Below are positions 24,457 to 33,574 of a DNA stretch of 64,000 bases, piece by piece. The stretch's first letter is position 1. Each line of letters begins with the position of its first letter. The DNA comes from Variovorax sp. J22P240 (GTDB taxonomy: Bacteria > Pseudomonadota > Gammaproteobacteria > Burkholderiales > Burkholderiaceae_C): positions 1-64,000 of the forward strand of contig NZ_JASZYR010000019.1 in assembly GCF_030316855.1 (NCBI RefSeq). The letters run 5' to 3'. The notes under the pieces were generated by a model. That model did no database searches. It was not told the DNA's origin and saw only the letters and a list, made by a program, of their open reading frames with translations. The position numbers and the translations under genes were made by a program.

Positions 24457-26427
24457 TCAGGGTGCGGTCGTCGCGGTCGCGGCGGCCGAAGGCCATGCGA
24501 CCTCGCTGGCGACCCGCGGCTTTCCGATCGGCGCTGTGGCCTTGCCGATTCGGATGGCGGCCATGTCCGCCTCGCTCGGGTACTGGTCCATCAACCAGTA
24601 GTCGAACACGCGGCGCGCGATCGGCGCCGCCGCACCCGCACCCCAGCCCGCGTTCTCGACGATGAGGGCTACGGCGATCTTCGGATCGTTGGCCGGCGCG
24701 AAGGCCATGAAGAGCGCGTGATCGCGCTGGTGCTCTTCGAGCGCCTTGGCGTTGTACTTCGTGTTCTGCGCCATGCCGACCGCTTGCGCCGTTCCGGTCT
24801 TGCCGGCCGCCTGATAGCCCGCGCCTGCGAAGACGCCGCGTGCGGTGCCTGCATTGACCACCGCCACCAGGCCCTCCCGCACCACCGCGACGTTGCCGGG
24901 GGTGATGCCCAGGCTCAGCGCGGGCGGCTGCTCGATGGGCCTTACCTGTCCGGTCACCGTGTCACGGATGGCCAGACCGAGGTGCGGCTTGTGCTTCATG
25001 CCGCTGTCGGCCACGATCGCTGTCGCCTGCGCCAACTGCAGCATCGTGAAGGTGTTGTACCCCTGCCCGATGCCAAGGGAGATGGTTTCGCCCGCGTACC
25101 ACTTCTTCTGCTCGGGGCGCTTGTAGGCGTTCCGCTTCCATTCGGTGCTGGGCAACACGCCGCGCACCTCGCCGCCGAGGTCGATCCCCGTGATCTGGCC
25201 GAAGCCGAGCGGCTTCATCGCGTCGTGGATCAGGTCCACGCCCATCTCGTTGGCCAGCGAGTAGTAGTAGATGTTGCTCGACAACTGGATCGAGCGCCGC
25301 ATGTCGACGCCGCCGATGTTGCCTTCGGGGCTGCCGAAGCGGTGCCCGCCGAAGTTGAAGTAACCCGGATCGTTCACCACCACGCTGGGCCCGCGCTTGC
25401 CGGTCTGCAGCGCCGCCAGCGCCATGAAGGGCTTGTAGGTCGAGCCCGGCGGATAGGTCCCCCGCAGTGCGCGATTGAGCAGCGGCTTGTCGATCGATTC
25501 GCTGAGCTCCTTCCAGCTTTCCGTGTCGATGCCTTCCACGAAGAGGTTCGGATCGAAGGTCGGCTTGCTCACGAAGGCCAGGATCTCGCCGGTCCTCGGG
25601 TCCATCGCGACGAGCGCGCCGCGCCGGTCGCCGAACATGTCCTCCACCAGCTTCTGCAGCTTGATGTCGAGCGACAGCATGACGGTGTTGCCCGGCGTCG
25701 CGGGATGCGCGGCGAGCCGCCGCACCGCCCGGCCGCCAGCGGAGGTTTCCATCTGCTCGACGCCGGTCTGGCCATGGAGCGTCTTCTCGTAGCTCTGCTC
25801 GATCCCGAGCTTGCCGATGTATTCGGTGCCCTTGTAGTTGGCGAGGTCCTCGTCCTCCCAGTCTTCCATCGCCGCCTTCTCGGCCTGGTTGATGCGGCCG
25901 ATGTAGCCCAGCACATGGCTCGCCAGATCACCGTTGGGGTAGTTGCGGAACAGCCGCGCCTTGATCTCGACGCCAGGGAAGCGATAGCGCTGCGCCGCGA
26001 AACGGGCCACCTCCTCGTCGCTCAGCCGCGTGCGGATCGGCACAGAGTCGAAGCTGCGCGAATCCTCCCGCAGCCGCTTGAAACGTCGGCGGTCGCGCGG
26101 CGAGACCTCCACCACCTCGGTGAGGCTCTCGATCGTCTCTTCGAGATTGCCCGCCTTCGACGGTGTGATCTCCAGCGTATAGGCCGAATAGTTCGACGCC
26201 AGCACGATGCCGTTGCGATCCAGGATCAGCCCGCGATTCGGCACCACCGGCACGATGGCCGTGCGATTGCTCTCCGCCTGCTCCGCGAGGTCGTCATGGC
26301 GCACCACCTGCAAATAGACCAGCCGCGCGCACAGCAACCCGAAGGCCGTCAGCACGACAAGGCCGATCACGATCACCCGACGCCGGAAGCGCGAGAGGTC
26401 GGCAGCAACATTGCGGATCTCGGTCAT
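24457..26427 (-). CDS. mrdA: Penicillin-binding protein 2 (elongasome transpeptidase)
   Basis: A 656-residue peptidoglycan transpeptidase that works with RodA and MreB in side-wall growth. A membrane anchor lies at about 18-38, a PBP dimerisation domain follows, then the transpeptidase domain with S329-T-Y-K332, S383-S-N385 and K543-T-G. The C-terminal tail is Ala/Thr-rich. It is downstream of mreD but separated by 171 bases containing a repeat element, so it might have its own promoter. RodA would be expected just to the left, but is not there: the next gene is the convergent TauE/SafE permease. Confidence 0.95.
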   Translation of the reverse strand: MTEIRNVAADLSRFRRRVIVIGLVVLTAFGLLCARLVYLQVVRHDDLAEQAESNRTAIVPVVPNRGLILDRNGIVLASNYSAYTLEITPSKAGNLEETIESLTEVVEVSPRDRRRFKRLREDSRSFDSVPIRTRLSDEEVARFAAQRYRFPGVEIKARLFRNYPNGDLASHVLGYIGRINQAEKAAMEDWEDEDLANYKGTEYIGKLGIEQSYEKTLHGQTGVEQMETSAGGRAVRRLAAHPATPGNTVMLSLDIKLQKLVEDMFGDRRGALVAMDPRTGEILAFVSKPTFDPNLFVEGIDTESWKELSESIDKPLLNRALRGTYPPGSTYKPFMALAALQTGKRGPSVVVNDPGYFNFGGHRFGSPEGNIGGVDMRRSIQLSSNIYYYSLANEMGVDLIHDAMKPLGFGQITGIDLGGEVRGVLPSTEWKRNAYKRPEQKKWYAGETISLGIGQGYNTFTMLQLAQATAIVADSGMKHKPHLGLAIRDTVTGQVRPIEQPPALSLGITPGNVAVVREGLVAVVNAGTARGVFAGAGYQAAGKTGTAQAVGMAQNTKYNAKALEEHQRDHALFMAFAPANDPKIAVALIVENAGWGAGAAAPIARRVFDYWLMDQYPSEADMAAIRIGKATAPIGKPRVASEVAWPSAAATATTAP

Positions 26428-26537
26428 GAAAAATCAGCTTAAACGGCCAAAACAACGGAAGCAACCAACGGGCGGCGAGGCGAAGCGAGCCCCAATTCGA
26501 GGGGCGCGCCGCGCACGGCCGCCCGAAGCGGCCGCGC

Positions 26538-26598
26538 CGCCCCCGGCAGGGGGTTGGCGAAGCGACACGAAGTGCGCGAAGCCTGGGGGCGAGCCCAA
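26538..26598 (-). repeat. 3'-end palindromic repeat element, copy B
   Basis: It abuts the mreD stop codon. Read on the minus strand it goes GGCTCGCCCCCAGGCTT, then CAC and GTGTC blocks, CGCCAA, and a CCCCC-TGCC-GGGGG hairpin. About 50 of 58 bases match copy C at 32825-32881, allowing small gaps. It interrupts the mreD-mrdA spacing. Confidence 0.75.
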
Positions 26599-27120
26599 TT
26601 AGAGGGGACGGTTGGCATCTGGTTCCGGCGTCCGACGCTGAGGCGCCAGCAACACGATGCTGACCAGTGGCCACAGGGCGGCTTCGATCACCGGTGCAAT
26701 CAGCAGCGACCATCCCGGAAATACACCGCCGCCAATCATGCGGATCGCGAGTTCGATCAGATGCGACAGCGCGAACAGCGGCAATACTTGCAGCGCCTGC
26801 GAGATCACAGGGAACCACAGCAGCCGACGGTGGATCATGATCGCGAAGAAGCCCAGCGTGGTGTAGGAGAGCGCATGCTGGCCCAGCATGGCCGCCTGGT
26901 GCACGTCCATCAGCAGGCCGAAGACAAAGGCCGCGCCGATGCCGATGCGCATCGGCTGGTGCACGCTCCAGAACACGATCACCAACGCGAGCAGGTCGGG
27001 CGTCCACGCGGCACGGCCCAGCGGCACCATGTTGAACAGCAGCGCAGCGATGAGGCTGCCCCACATGAACAGCGGGCTGACGGGCAGCAGAAGCTGCTGC
27101 TGACCGGGACGCATGATCAT
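26599..27120 (-). CDS. mreD: Rod shape-determining protein MreD
   Basis: A 173-residue inner-membrane protein with about five helices (FMWGSLIAALLFNMVPLG, DLLALVIVFWSVHQP, IGAAFVFGLLMDVHQAAMLG), the pattern of MreD, which joins MreC and the PBP2-RodA machine. Its ATG overlaps the mreC stop by four bases. The start at 27120 is preferred for that coupling; an ATG two codons later is also possible. Confidence 0.93.
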   Translation of the reverse strand: MIMRPGQQQLLLPVSPLFMWGSLIAALLFNMVPLGRAAWTPDLLALVIVFWSVHQPMRIGIGAAFVFGLLMDVHQAAMLGQHALSYTTLGFFAIMIHRRLLWFPVISQALQVLPLFALSHLIELAIRMIGGGVFPGWSLLIAPVIEAALWPLVSIVLLAPQRRTPEPDANRPL

Positions 27121-28124
27121 CGCGGTGCCTTTGCCTTCTTGTCGCTCTTGGCATCGGCCTTTGCGTCAGCCTTTGCGTCGGCCTTGGCCGCCTTGGCGTC
27201 CGCACGATCGGCCTTCTTCTTGGCCGCGGGGCTCGCGGCCGCGGTCGGCGCGGGCCGGGGCACGGCTTGCGCGCCGATCGGTGCCAGCACGAGCACGTAG
27301 CGCGCCGCCGTCACATGCCCCACCGGCAGGAGGTGGATGCGCGCGAAGGCGGAGTCCGCGCGACGTTCGATGCGGTCTATCTTGGCAACCGGAAGGCCCG
27401 GCGGGTAGACGCCATCGACGCCGCTCGTGGTGAGCATGTCGCCCTCCTGCAGATCGGCATTGGCGGCCATGAAGCGCAGTTCGAGCCCGCCGCCGTGGGC
27501 GCTCGCGTCACCGAATGCGACGCTGCGGGCGCCGGTGCGCACGTTCTGCACGGGAATGGACAGGTCTCGGTCGATCACCAGGGTGATCTCGCTCGAGAAC
27601 GGCAGCACCTGCGTGACCTGCCCGAGCACCCCGTGCTCGTCGATCACCGGCGAGCCAGCCACGATGCCGTTCGTCAGGCCCTGGTCGATCACCAGCTTGC
27701 GCGTATAGGGGTCGGCAGTGTCATACAGCACCTCGGCCACTCGCCCGGGGGTCTGCGTGGTTTCGCGCAGTTCGAGCATCGCGCGCAGCCGCGCGTTTTC
27801 CTGCGCGAGCGTGTCGGCCTGGCTGGCGCGCTCGGACTGCAGGGCGAGCGCTTTGCGGGCAACCGCTTCGTTGCTCTGCGCCGTCTGCAGGTCTTCGAGG
27901 TAGCGACTTCCCTCCACCGCGAGTTGCACCGGCTTCAGCGCCAGCCACTGGATGGGATAGAGCACCGCGCCGATGGCCGTGCGCAGCGGCTGCACGATGT
28001 GGAAACGCGCATCCGCCACCATCAGGAACAGCGCGAGCGCGCTGAAGAAGATCAGCTTGCTGAGCGCCGAAGGCCCCTGGTTGAACAGAGGTGGCGCGGT
28101 GCGATCGAGCGTGCCGAGCGGCAT
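27117..28124 (-). CDS. mreC: Rod shape-determining protein MreC
   Basis: A 335-residue protein: a single membrane helix (about 22-38), a coiled coil (about 75-115) and the periplasmic double beta-barrel domain (about 120-275, with DQGLTNGIVAGSPVIDEHGVLGQV). MreC scaffolds the elongasome. The C-terminal 50 residues are a low-complexity Pro/Ala then Lys/Ala/Asp tail with repeated AKAD units, encoded by near-identical short DNA repeats; such tails vary freely between strains. Confidence 0.94.
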   Translation of the reverse strand: MPLGTLDRTAPPLFNQGPSALSKLIFFSALALFLMVADARFHIVQPLRTAIGAVLYPIQWLALKPVQLAVEGSRYLEDLQTAQSNEAVARKALALQSERASQADTLAQENARLRAMLELRETTQTPGRVAEVLYDTADPYTRKLVIDQGLTNGIVAGSPVIDEHGVLGQVTQVLPFSSEITLVIDRDLSIPVQNVRTGARSVAFGDASAHGGGLELRFMAANADLQEGDMLTTSGVDGVYPPGLPVAKIDRIERRADSAFARIHLLPVGHVTAARYVLVLAPIGAQAVPRPAPTAAASPAAKKKADRADAKAAKADAKADAKADAKSDKKAKAPR

Positions 28125-28147
28125 GGCGGGAAGACTGCTTTAAATTG

Positions 28148-28180
28148 AAAAAGCCGGCCCTGCGCAAACGCGGGCCGGCC
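28148..28180 (-). terminator. Intrinsic terminator after mreB
   Basis: On the minus strand GGCCGGCCCGCG and CGCAGGGCCGGC form a long GC-rich stem with a short loop, followed by TTTTT. It lies about 20 bases past the mreB stop, so much of the mreB transcript may end before mreC. Confidence 0.8.
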
Positions 28181-28198
28181 ATTTGTGCATCAGTCGCA

Positions 28199-29242
28199 TT
28201 ATTCGCTTGTGAAGATGCTTCCGAGCCTGTCCATGCGCTCGAGTGCGATACCGCAGCCTCGCACCACGCAGGTCAGTGGATCCTCGGCCACGAGCACAGG
28301 CAGGCCTGTTTCCTCGGCCAGCAGGCGATCGAGGTCGCGCAGCAGCGCGCCGCCACCGGTCAGCATCATCCCGCGCTCGGCGATGTCGGCGCCCAGTTCG
28401 GGCGGCGTCTGCTCGAGTGCGTTCTTGACGGCCGAGACGATGTTGTTGAGCGGATCGGTCAGCGCTTCCAGCACTTCGTTGCTACTGATGGTGAAGCTGC
28501 GCGGCACGCCTTCGCTGAGGTTGCGGCCCTTGACTTCCATTTCCTTGACTTCGGAGCCCGGGAATGCGGAGCCGATGCTCTTCTTGATGACTTCGGCCGT
28601 CGGCTCGCCGATCAGCATGCCGTAGTTGCGGCGGATGTAGTTGATGATGGCCTCGTCGAAGCGGTCGCCGCCGACGCGGACGCTGCCCTTGTAGACCATG
28701 CCGCCGAGCGAGATCACACCCACTTCGGTCGTGCCGCCGCCGATGTCGACGACCATCGAGCCGCTGGCCTCGGACACCGGCAGGCCGGCGCCGATGGCGG
28801 CGGCCATGGGTTCCTCGATCAGGTAGACCGAGGTGGCGCCGGCAGCTTCGGCCGCGTCCTTGATGGCGCGGCGCTCGACCTGGGTCGAACCGCAAGGCAC
28901 GCAGATGATGATGCGCGGGCTGGGCGTGAGCAGCGAACGCGGGTGCACCATCTTGATGAACTGCTTGATCATCTGCTCGGTGATCACGAAATCGGCGATC
29001 ACGCCGTCCTTCATGGGACGGATGGCCTCGATGTTGCCCGGCACCTTGCCGAGCATCGCCTTGGCTTCGCGACCCACGGCCTGGATCACCTTCTTGCCGT
29101 GCGGGCCGCCTTCATGACGGATTGCGACAACCGAAGGCTCGTCCAGGACGATGCCCTTGTTGCGGGCAAAAATCAGGGTGTTGGCGGTGCCGAGGTCGAT
29201 CGCGAGGTCGGTAGAGAAGTACCGACGGAAAGCTCCAAACAT
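28199..29242 (-). CDS. mreB: Rod shape-determining protein MreB (bacterial actin)
   Basis: A 347-residue actin homologue starting MFGAFRRYFSTDLAIDLGTA, with the phosphate-1 motif DLGTANTL, the phosphate-2 motif VVDIGGGTTE and the adenosine motif MLTGGGALLRDL. The N-terminal FGAFRRYF helix is amphipathic and would touch the membrane. The start at 29242 is preceded by AGAGGA. MreB filaments position the wall-elongation complex. It is divergent from gatC across 225 bases that presumably hold both promoters; no clear promoter was picked out there. Confidence 0.97.
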   Translation of the reverse strand: MFGAFRRYFSTDLAIDLGTANTLIFARNKGIVLDEPSVVAIRHEGGPHGKKVIQAVGREAKAMLGKVPGNIEAIRPMKDGVIADFVITEQMIKQFIKMVHPRSLLTPSPRIIICVPCGSTQVERRAIKDAAEAAGATSVYLIEEPMAAAIGAGLPVSEASGSMVVDIGGGTTEVGVISLGGMVYKGSVRVGGDRFDEAIINYIRRNYGMLIGEPTAEVIKKSIGSAFPGSEVKEMEVKGRNLSEGVPRSFTISSNEVLEALTDPLNNIVSAVKNALEQTPPELGADIAERGMMLTGGGALLRDLDRLLAEETGLPVLVAEDPLTCVVRGCGIALERMDRLGSIFTSE

Positions 29243-29467
29243 TGTGGAATCCTCTGGAGCACGGCATGCGCGTCGGCAGGCCGTCGCCCTCTTGCTGGGT
29301 CGTTTGACGGGGTGGTTTGAATCGTTTTTGCGGCAAATGCCGCCGCGTTCGCGGGGGTTGCGGCAAAGGCGGGATAATACCCGAATCCCCTGGCACTCCA
29401 ACGTTTTGGCGCCCTTTTTGCGGGTTCCGAGTGCCCATGTTTTCACGGCCGCCAGCCTCTTTTTCCG

Positions 29468-29767
29468 ATGTCCCTCACTTCTTCCGATATCGCGCGCATC
29501 GCCTCGCTTGCCCGGCTCCAGCTAGCTCCCGACGAAAGCGAGCGCATGCTGGGCCAGATCAACGGCTTCTTTGACCTGGTCGAGCAGATGCGGGCGGTCG
29601 ACACCGCGGGCGTCGAGCCGCTCGCGCATCCGGTCGCCACGGTCGACGACGTGACGCTTCGCCTCGCCGAAGACGTCGTCACCGAACCGAACAACCGCGA
29701 GGCCAACCAGCGCAGCGCGCCGGCGGTCGAAAACGGCCTGTTCCTCGTCCCGAAGGTGATCGAATGA
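29468..29767 (+). CDS. gatC: Asp/Glu-tRNA amidotransferase subunit C
   Basis: A 99-residue GatC starting MSLTSSDIARIASLARLQL with the usual ending ENGLFLVPKVIE. It wraps between GatA and GatB and stabilises the amidotransferase. Its stop overlaps the gatA ATG by four bases. Confidence 0.96.
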   Translation: MSLTSSDIARIASLARLQLAPDESERMLGQINGFFDLVEQMRAVDTAGVEPLAHPVATVDDVTLRLAEDVVTEPNNREANQRSAPAVENGLFLVPKVIE

Positions 29768-31251
29768 GCGCCGAACTGCATCAGATGGGCGTGGCGGAGC
29801 TCACAAAGGCCCTGCGCGAGCGCAAGGTCTCGGCGGTCGAGGCCGCGCAGCACCATCTCACCCGCATCCGGAAGCATCAGGATCTTGGCACTTTCGTGGC
29901 GCTCGACGAAGAATTGACGCTGACCCAAGCCCGCGCGGCCGACGCGCGGATCGCTGCCGGCAATGCGCCGGCGCTGGCCGGCGTGCCGATCGCGCACAAG
30001 GACATCTTCGTCACCGCCGATCTGCCGACCACGGCCGGTTCGCGCATCCTGGCGGGCTACCGCTCACCCTTCGACGCGACCGTTGTGCGCCGCCTCGCCG
30101 AAGCCGGCGCCGTGACGCTCGGCAAGCTGAGTTGCGACGAATTCGCGATGGGTTCGGCCAACGAGAACGTCGCCGTGCCCGCCCTCGGCTTCGACAGCGC
30201 GGTGCCTGTGCGCAACCCCTGGGACCGGGCGCGCATTCCCGGCGGTTCATCGGGCGGCAGCGCGGCCGTCGTCGCGGCGCGCCTGGCGCCGGCCGCGACC
30301 GGCACCGACACCGGCGGCTCGATCCGCCAGCCGGCGTCGTTCTGCGGCGTGACCGGCATCAAGCCGACCTACGGTCGCGCCTCGCGCTACGGCATGGTGG
30401 CTTTCGCGTCGAGCCTCGACCAGGCTGGCCCCATGGCCCGGTCGGCCGAGGATTGCGCCCTGCTGCTCTCCGCGATGTGCGGGCCCGATCCGGACCGCGA
30501 TTCGACTTCGCTGGACAAGCCGGCGGAAGACTTCTCGCGCCGCCTCGGCGATTCGCTGGAAGGCCTTCGCATCGGCGTGCCCAAGGAGTTCCTCGGCGAC
30601 GGCGTCGCACCGGGCGTGCGCGCGGTGGTCGACACGGCGTTGGCCGAGTACGAAAAGCTCGGCGCACGCCGCGTCGAGATCACGCTGCCGCGCACCGAAC
30701 TGTCGATTCCCGTCTACTACATCCTGGCCGCCGCCGAGGCATCGAGCAACCTGAGCCGATTCGACGGCGTCAAGTTCGGGCATCGCGCCAGCAACTACCG
30801 CGATCTCGCCGACATGTACGCGCAGACGCGGGAGGAAGGCTTCGGCGACGAGGTCAAGCGCCGCATCATGATCGGCACCTACGTGCTTTCCCACGGCTAC
30901 TACGACGCCTACTACCTGCAAGCGCAAAAGGTGCGCCGCATGATCGCGGACGACTTCCAGCAGGCCTTCAGGCAGTGCGATGTCATCGCCGGCCCGGCCG
31001 CGCCCACGGTGGCATGGAAGCTCGGCGAGCACGGCGGCGACCCGGTCGCCGACTACCTCGCCGACATCTTCACGCTGCCCGCCTCTCTCGCCGGCCTCCC
31101 CGGCATGAGCGTGCCTGCAGGCTTCGACGGCGGCATGCCCGTCGGCGTGCAACTCATCGGCAACTACCTGGACGAAGCCCGGCTGCTCAATGCCGCGCAC
31201 CGCTTCCAGCAAGCCACCGACTGGCACCAGCGTGTGCCGGCCGGCTATTGA
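29764..31251 (+). CDS. gatA: Asp/Glu-tRNA amidotransferase subunit A
   Basis: A 495-residue amidase-signature protein that releases ammonia from glutamine. The Ser-cisSer-Lys triad is visible: Lys in PIAHKDIF, and the serines in PGGSSGGSAAVV and TDTGGSIRQPASFCG. The ammonia is used by GatB to convert mischarged Glu-tRNA(Gln) or Asp-tRNA(Asn). It is coupled to gatC. AtzE at 45790-47214 is a paralogue in this window. Confidence 0.97.
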   Translation: MSAELHQMGVAELTKALRERKVSAVEAAQHHLTRIRKHQDLGTFVALDEELTLTQARAADARIAAGNAPALAGVPIAHKDIFVTADLPTTAGSRILAGYRSPFDATVVRRLAEAGAVTLGKLSCDEFAMGSANENVAVPALGFDSAVPVRNPWDRARIPGGSSGGSAAVVAARLAPAATGTDTGGSIRQPASFCGVTGIKPTYGRASRYGMVAFASSLDQAGPMARSAEDCALLLSAMCGPDPDRDSTSLDKPAEDFSRRLGDSLEGLRIGVPKEFLGDGVAPGVRAVVDTALAEYEKLGARRVEITLPRTELSIPVYYILAAAEASSNLSRFDGVKFGHRASNYRDLADMYAQTREEGFGDEVKRRIMIGTYVLSHGYYDAYYLQAQKVRRMIADDFQQAFRQCDVIAGPAAPTVAWKLGEHGGDPVADYLADIFTLPASLAGLPGMSVPAGFDGGMPVGVQLIGNYLDEARLLNAAHRFQQATDWHQRVPAGY

Positions 31252-31266
31252 TGGCGAAGAACTGAC

Positions 31267-32754
31267 ATGAGCGAAATCAACACTTTCGAAGCCGCGCAGA
31301 GCGGACGTCCGACCGGCCCGCTGGTGCGCGGCTACGAAGTCATCATCGGCTTCGAGACCCACGCGCAGCTTTCCACCGCGTCGAAGATCTTCAGCCGCGC
31401 GTCCACCGCCTTCGGCGCCGAACCGAACACCCAGGCCTGCGCGGTCGACCTGGCATTGCCGGGCACCTTGCCGGTCATGAACAAGGGCGCCGTCGAACGC
31501 GCCATCCGCCTCGGCCTCGCGCTCGGCTCGCACATCGCGCCGCGCAGCGTGTTCGCGCGCAAGAACTACTTCTACCCCGACCTGCCCAAGGGCTACCAGA
31601 TCAGCCAGTTCGAGATTCCCGTCGTCCAGGGCGGCTCGGTGAGCTTCTTCCTGGGCGACGAGAAGAAGACCGTGCGCCTGGTGCGCGCGCACTTGGAGGA
31701 AGACGCGGGCAAGTCGCTGCACGAGGACTTCATCGGCCAGTCGGGCATCGACCTGAACCGCGCCGGCACGCCCCTGCTGGAGATCGTGACCGAGCCCGAC
31801 ATGCGCTCCACCGCCGAGGCCGTGGCCTATGCGCGCGAATTGCACAAGATCGTGACCTGGATCGGCATCTGCGACGGCAACATGCAGGAAGGCAGCTTCC
31901 GCTGCGACGCCAACGTGTCGGTGCGCAAGCCCGGCTCGCCGCTGGGCACCCGCCGCGAGATCAAGAACCTCAACAGCTTCAAGTTCATGCAGCAGGCGAT
32001 CGACTACGAGATCCGCTGGCAGATCGAGGAGATCGAGGAAGGCCGCCAGATCCAGCAGGCCACGGTGCTGTTCGACCCCGACACCGGCGAGACCCGCGCC
32101 ATGCGCACCAAGGAAGACGCGGCCGACTACCGCTACTTCCCCGACCCCGACCTGCCGCCGCTGGCGATCGCCGCCGAGTGGATCGAGCGCGTGCGCGCCG
32201 AGATGCCCGAGCTGCCGCGCGCGATGGCCGAGCGCTACGTGCAGCAGCACGGCCTCTCGGAATACGACGCCACGCAGCTCACGCAGAGCCCGGCTCTCGC
32301 CAGCTATTTCGACGCCGCCGTGAGCGCGGGCGCCGCGCCCAAGCTGGCCAGCAACTGGATCACCGGCGAGATCGCCCGACGCCTCAATCAGCAGGACATC
32401 GCCATCACCGATGCGCCGGTCACCGCGGCACAGCTTGCCAAGCTGATCCAGCGCATCAGCGACGACACCATCTCGAACAACGCCGCACGCACGGTCTTCG
32501 ACACCCTCTGGACTGGCGAAAGCCAGGACGTCGACGCCGTCATCGAAGCCAAGGGCCTCAAGCAGATGAGCGACAGCGGCGCCCTGGAGAAGATCATCGA
32601 CGGCGTCCTGGCCACCAACCAGAAGAACATCGACGAATACCGCGCCGGCAAGGACAAGGCCTTCAACGCCCTGGTCGGCCAGGTCATGAAAGCCAGCCAA
32701 GGCAAGGCCAACCCCGCCCAAGTCAACGCCCTCCTCAAAGCCAAGCTAGGCTGA
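31267..32754 (+). CDS. gatB: Asp/Glu-tRNA amidotransferase subunit B
   Basis: A 495-residue GatB. The catalytic cradle is typical (YEVIIGFETHAQLSTASKIF, KNYFYPDLPKGYQISQ, GKSLHEDF, EIVTEPDM), and the C-terminal GatB/YqeY tail binds tRNA. It activates and amidates the Glu or Asp attached to tRNA. It begins 15 bases after gatA. A weak hairpin with a short T-run (32762-32786) may end the operon. Confidence 0.97.
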   Translation: MSEINTFEAAQSGRPTGPLVRGYEVIIGFETHAQLSTASKIFSRASTAFGAEPNTQACAVDLALPGTLPVMNKGAVERAIRLGLALGSHIAPRSVFARKNYFYPDLPKGYQISQFEIPVVQGGSVSFFLGDEKKTVRLVRAHLEEDAGKSLHEDFIGQSGIDLNRAGTPLLEIVTEPDMRSTAEAVAYARELHKIVTWIGICDGNMQEGSFRCDANVSVRKPGSPLGTRREIKNLNSFKFMQQAIDYEIRWQIEEIEEGRQIQQATVLFDPDTGETRAMRTKEDAADYRYFPDPDLPPLAIAAEWIERVRAEMPELPRAMAERYVQQHGLSEYDATQLTQSPALASYFDAAVSAGAAPKLASNWITGEIARRLNQQDIAITDAPVTAAQLAKLIQRISDDTISNNAARTVFDTLWTGESQDVDAVIEAKGLKQMSDSGALEKIIDGVLATNQKNIDEYRAGKDKAFNALVGQVMKASQGKANPAQVNALLKAKLG

Positions 32755-32824
32755 ACCCTACAAGGGCCCGCAAAGCGCGGCCCTTTCGCGGAACACCGCG
32801 GATCCGGCTCAGCCGGGCCGCAGG

Positions 32825-32881
32825 TGTTGCCCCCGGCAGGGGGTGGGCGGCCACACGAAGTGGGCAAGCCTGGGGGCGAGC
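32825..32881 (-). repeat. 3'-end palindromic repeat element, copy C
   Basis: It ends at the stop codon of the DUF4124 gene. On the minus strand it reads GCTCGCCCCCAGGCTTGCC, CACTTCGTGTGG, then CCCCC-TGCC-GGGGG. It aligns closely with copy B beside mreD. The bases to its left (32790-32820) form further imperfect palindromes. Confidence 0.75.
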
Positions 32882-33550
32882 CTATTTCGCCGCCCACAGG
32901 GGCTTGAGCCGCGCCTGCTCCTCGTCGAAGCGAACGTTCACGCGCTTCTTCTCGTCTTCCTGTTCGCCGATGAAACGATTCTGGACCGCCACACTGCGCG
33001 CGTTGTCCTCGACCTTGCGGCGGATCGAATCGGGCGCCTTGCTCGGGTCCTTCTTGTAGAACTCCAGTTCATCGTCGATTCGCTTGCGCTCGTCGGCGAG
33101 CTCGCCCAGTCGCTTCTTGGCGGCCTGGATCACCGCGTCGATCTGGACCAGCGCTTCTGCGCGTTCCCGGTCGTGCGCCATGGGCGTCGGGTAGCGGATC
33201 AGCAGCGCGCGTTCGCGCCGCCGCTCCTCCAACTGGCGGGCGGCCAGCAGTTGCGCCTGGCGCTCGCGCTCCTCCCGCTCGGCCTGTTCGCGCGCCGTGT
33301 AGGTGGGCTCGAGCTTGCGCCGCGTGGTGCCGCTCGGATTCAGTTCGCGCTGCTCGCGGTCGATGCAATCAGGGATCGGCCGGTCCGCGGTGATCGTGCG
33401 GCCCTTCGCGTCGGTGCAGCTGTAGATGCTGGGACCCGACCCCGCGTCGCCGGTCGCAGGACGAGCGCCGGCCTGAGGTTGTGCGTGCACCGCACCGGCC
33501 GCAGCCAGCGAGAGCGCCAGAGATGCATACAGTGCTTGGGTTCTCGCCAA
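32882..33550 (-). CDS. DUF4124-containing exported protein
   Basis: A 222-residue protein. The start is a TTG at 33550 because AAGGA lies six bases before it; a TTG six bases further upstream has no room for a ribosome site. It has a signal peptide (ALYASLALSLAAAGAVHA), a DUF4124 segment (SIYSCTDAKGRTITADRPIPDC, with two Cys) and a long charged coiled coil (about 85-215). DUF4124 proteins are common in betaproteobacteria and of unknown function. It follows pyrE by 24 bases. Confidence 0.85.
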   Translation of the reverse strand: MARTQALYASLALSLAAAGAVHAQPQAGARPATGDAGSGPSIYSCTDAKGRTITADRPIPDCIDREQRELNPSGTTRRKLEPTYTAREQAEREERERQAQLLAARQLEERRRERALLIRYPTPMAHDRERAEALVQIDAVIQAAKKRLGELADERKRIDDELEFYKKDPSKAPDSIRRKVEDNARSVAVQNRFIGEQEDEKKRVNVRFDEEQARLKPLWAAK

Positions 33551-33574
33551 TGTCAATCCTTCAGACAGGTTGCA

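Noticed and set aside
29351..29380. GATAAT resembling a -10 box between mreB and gatC
   Set aside because: No acceptable -35 at 16-18 bases; left unannotated.
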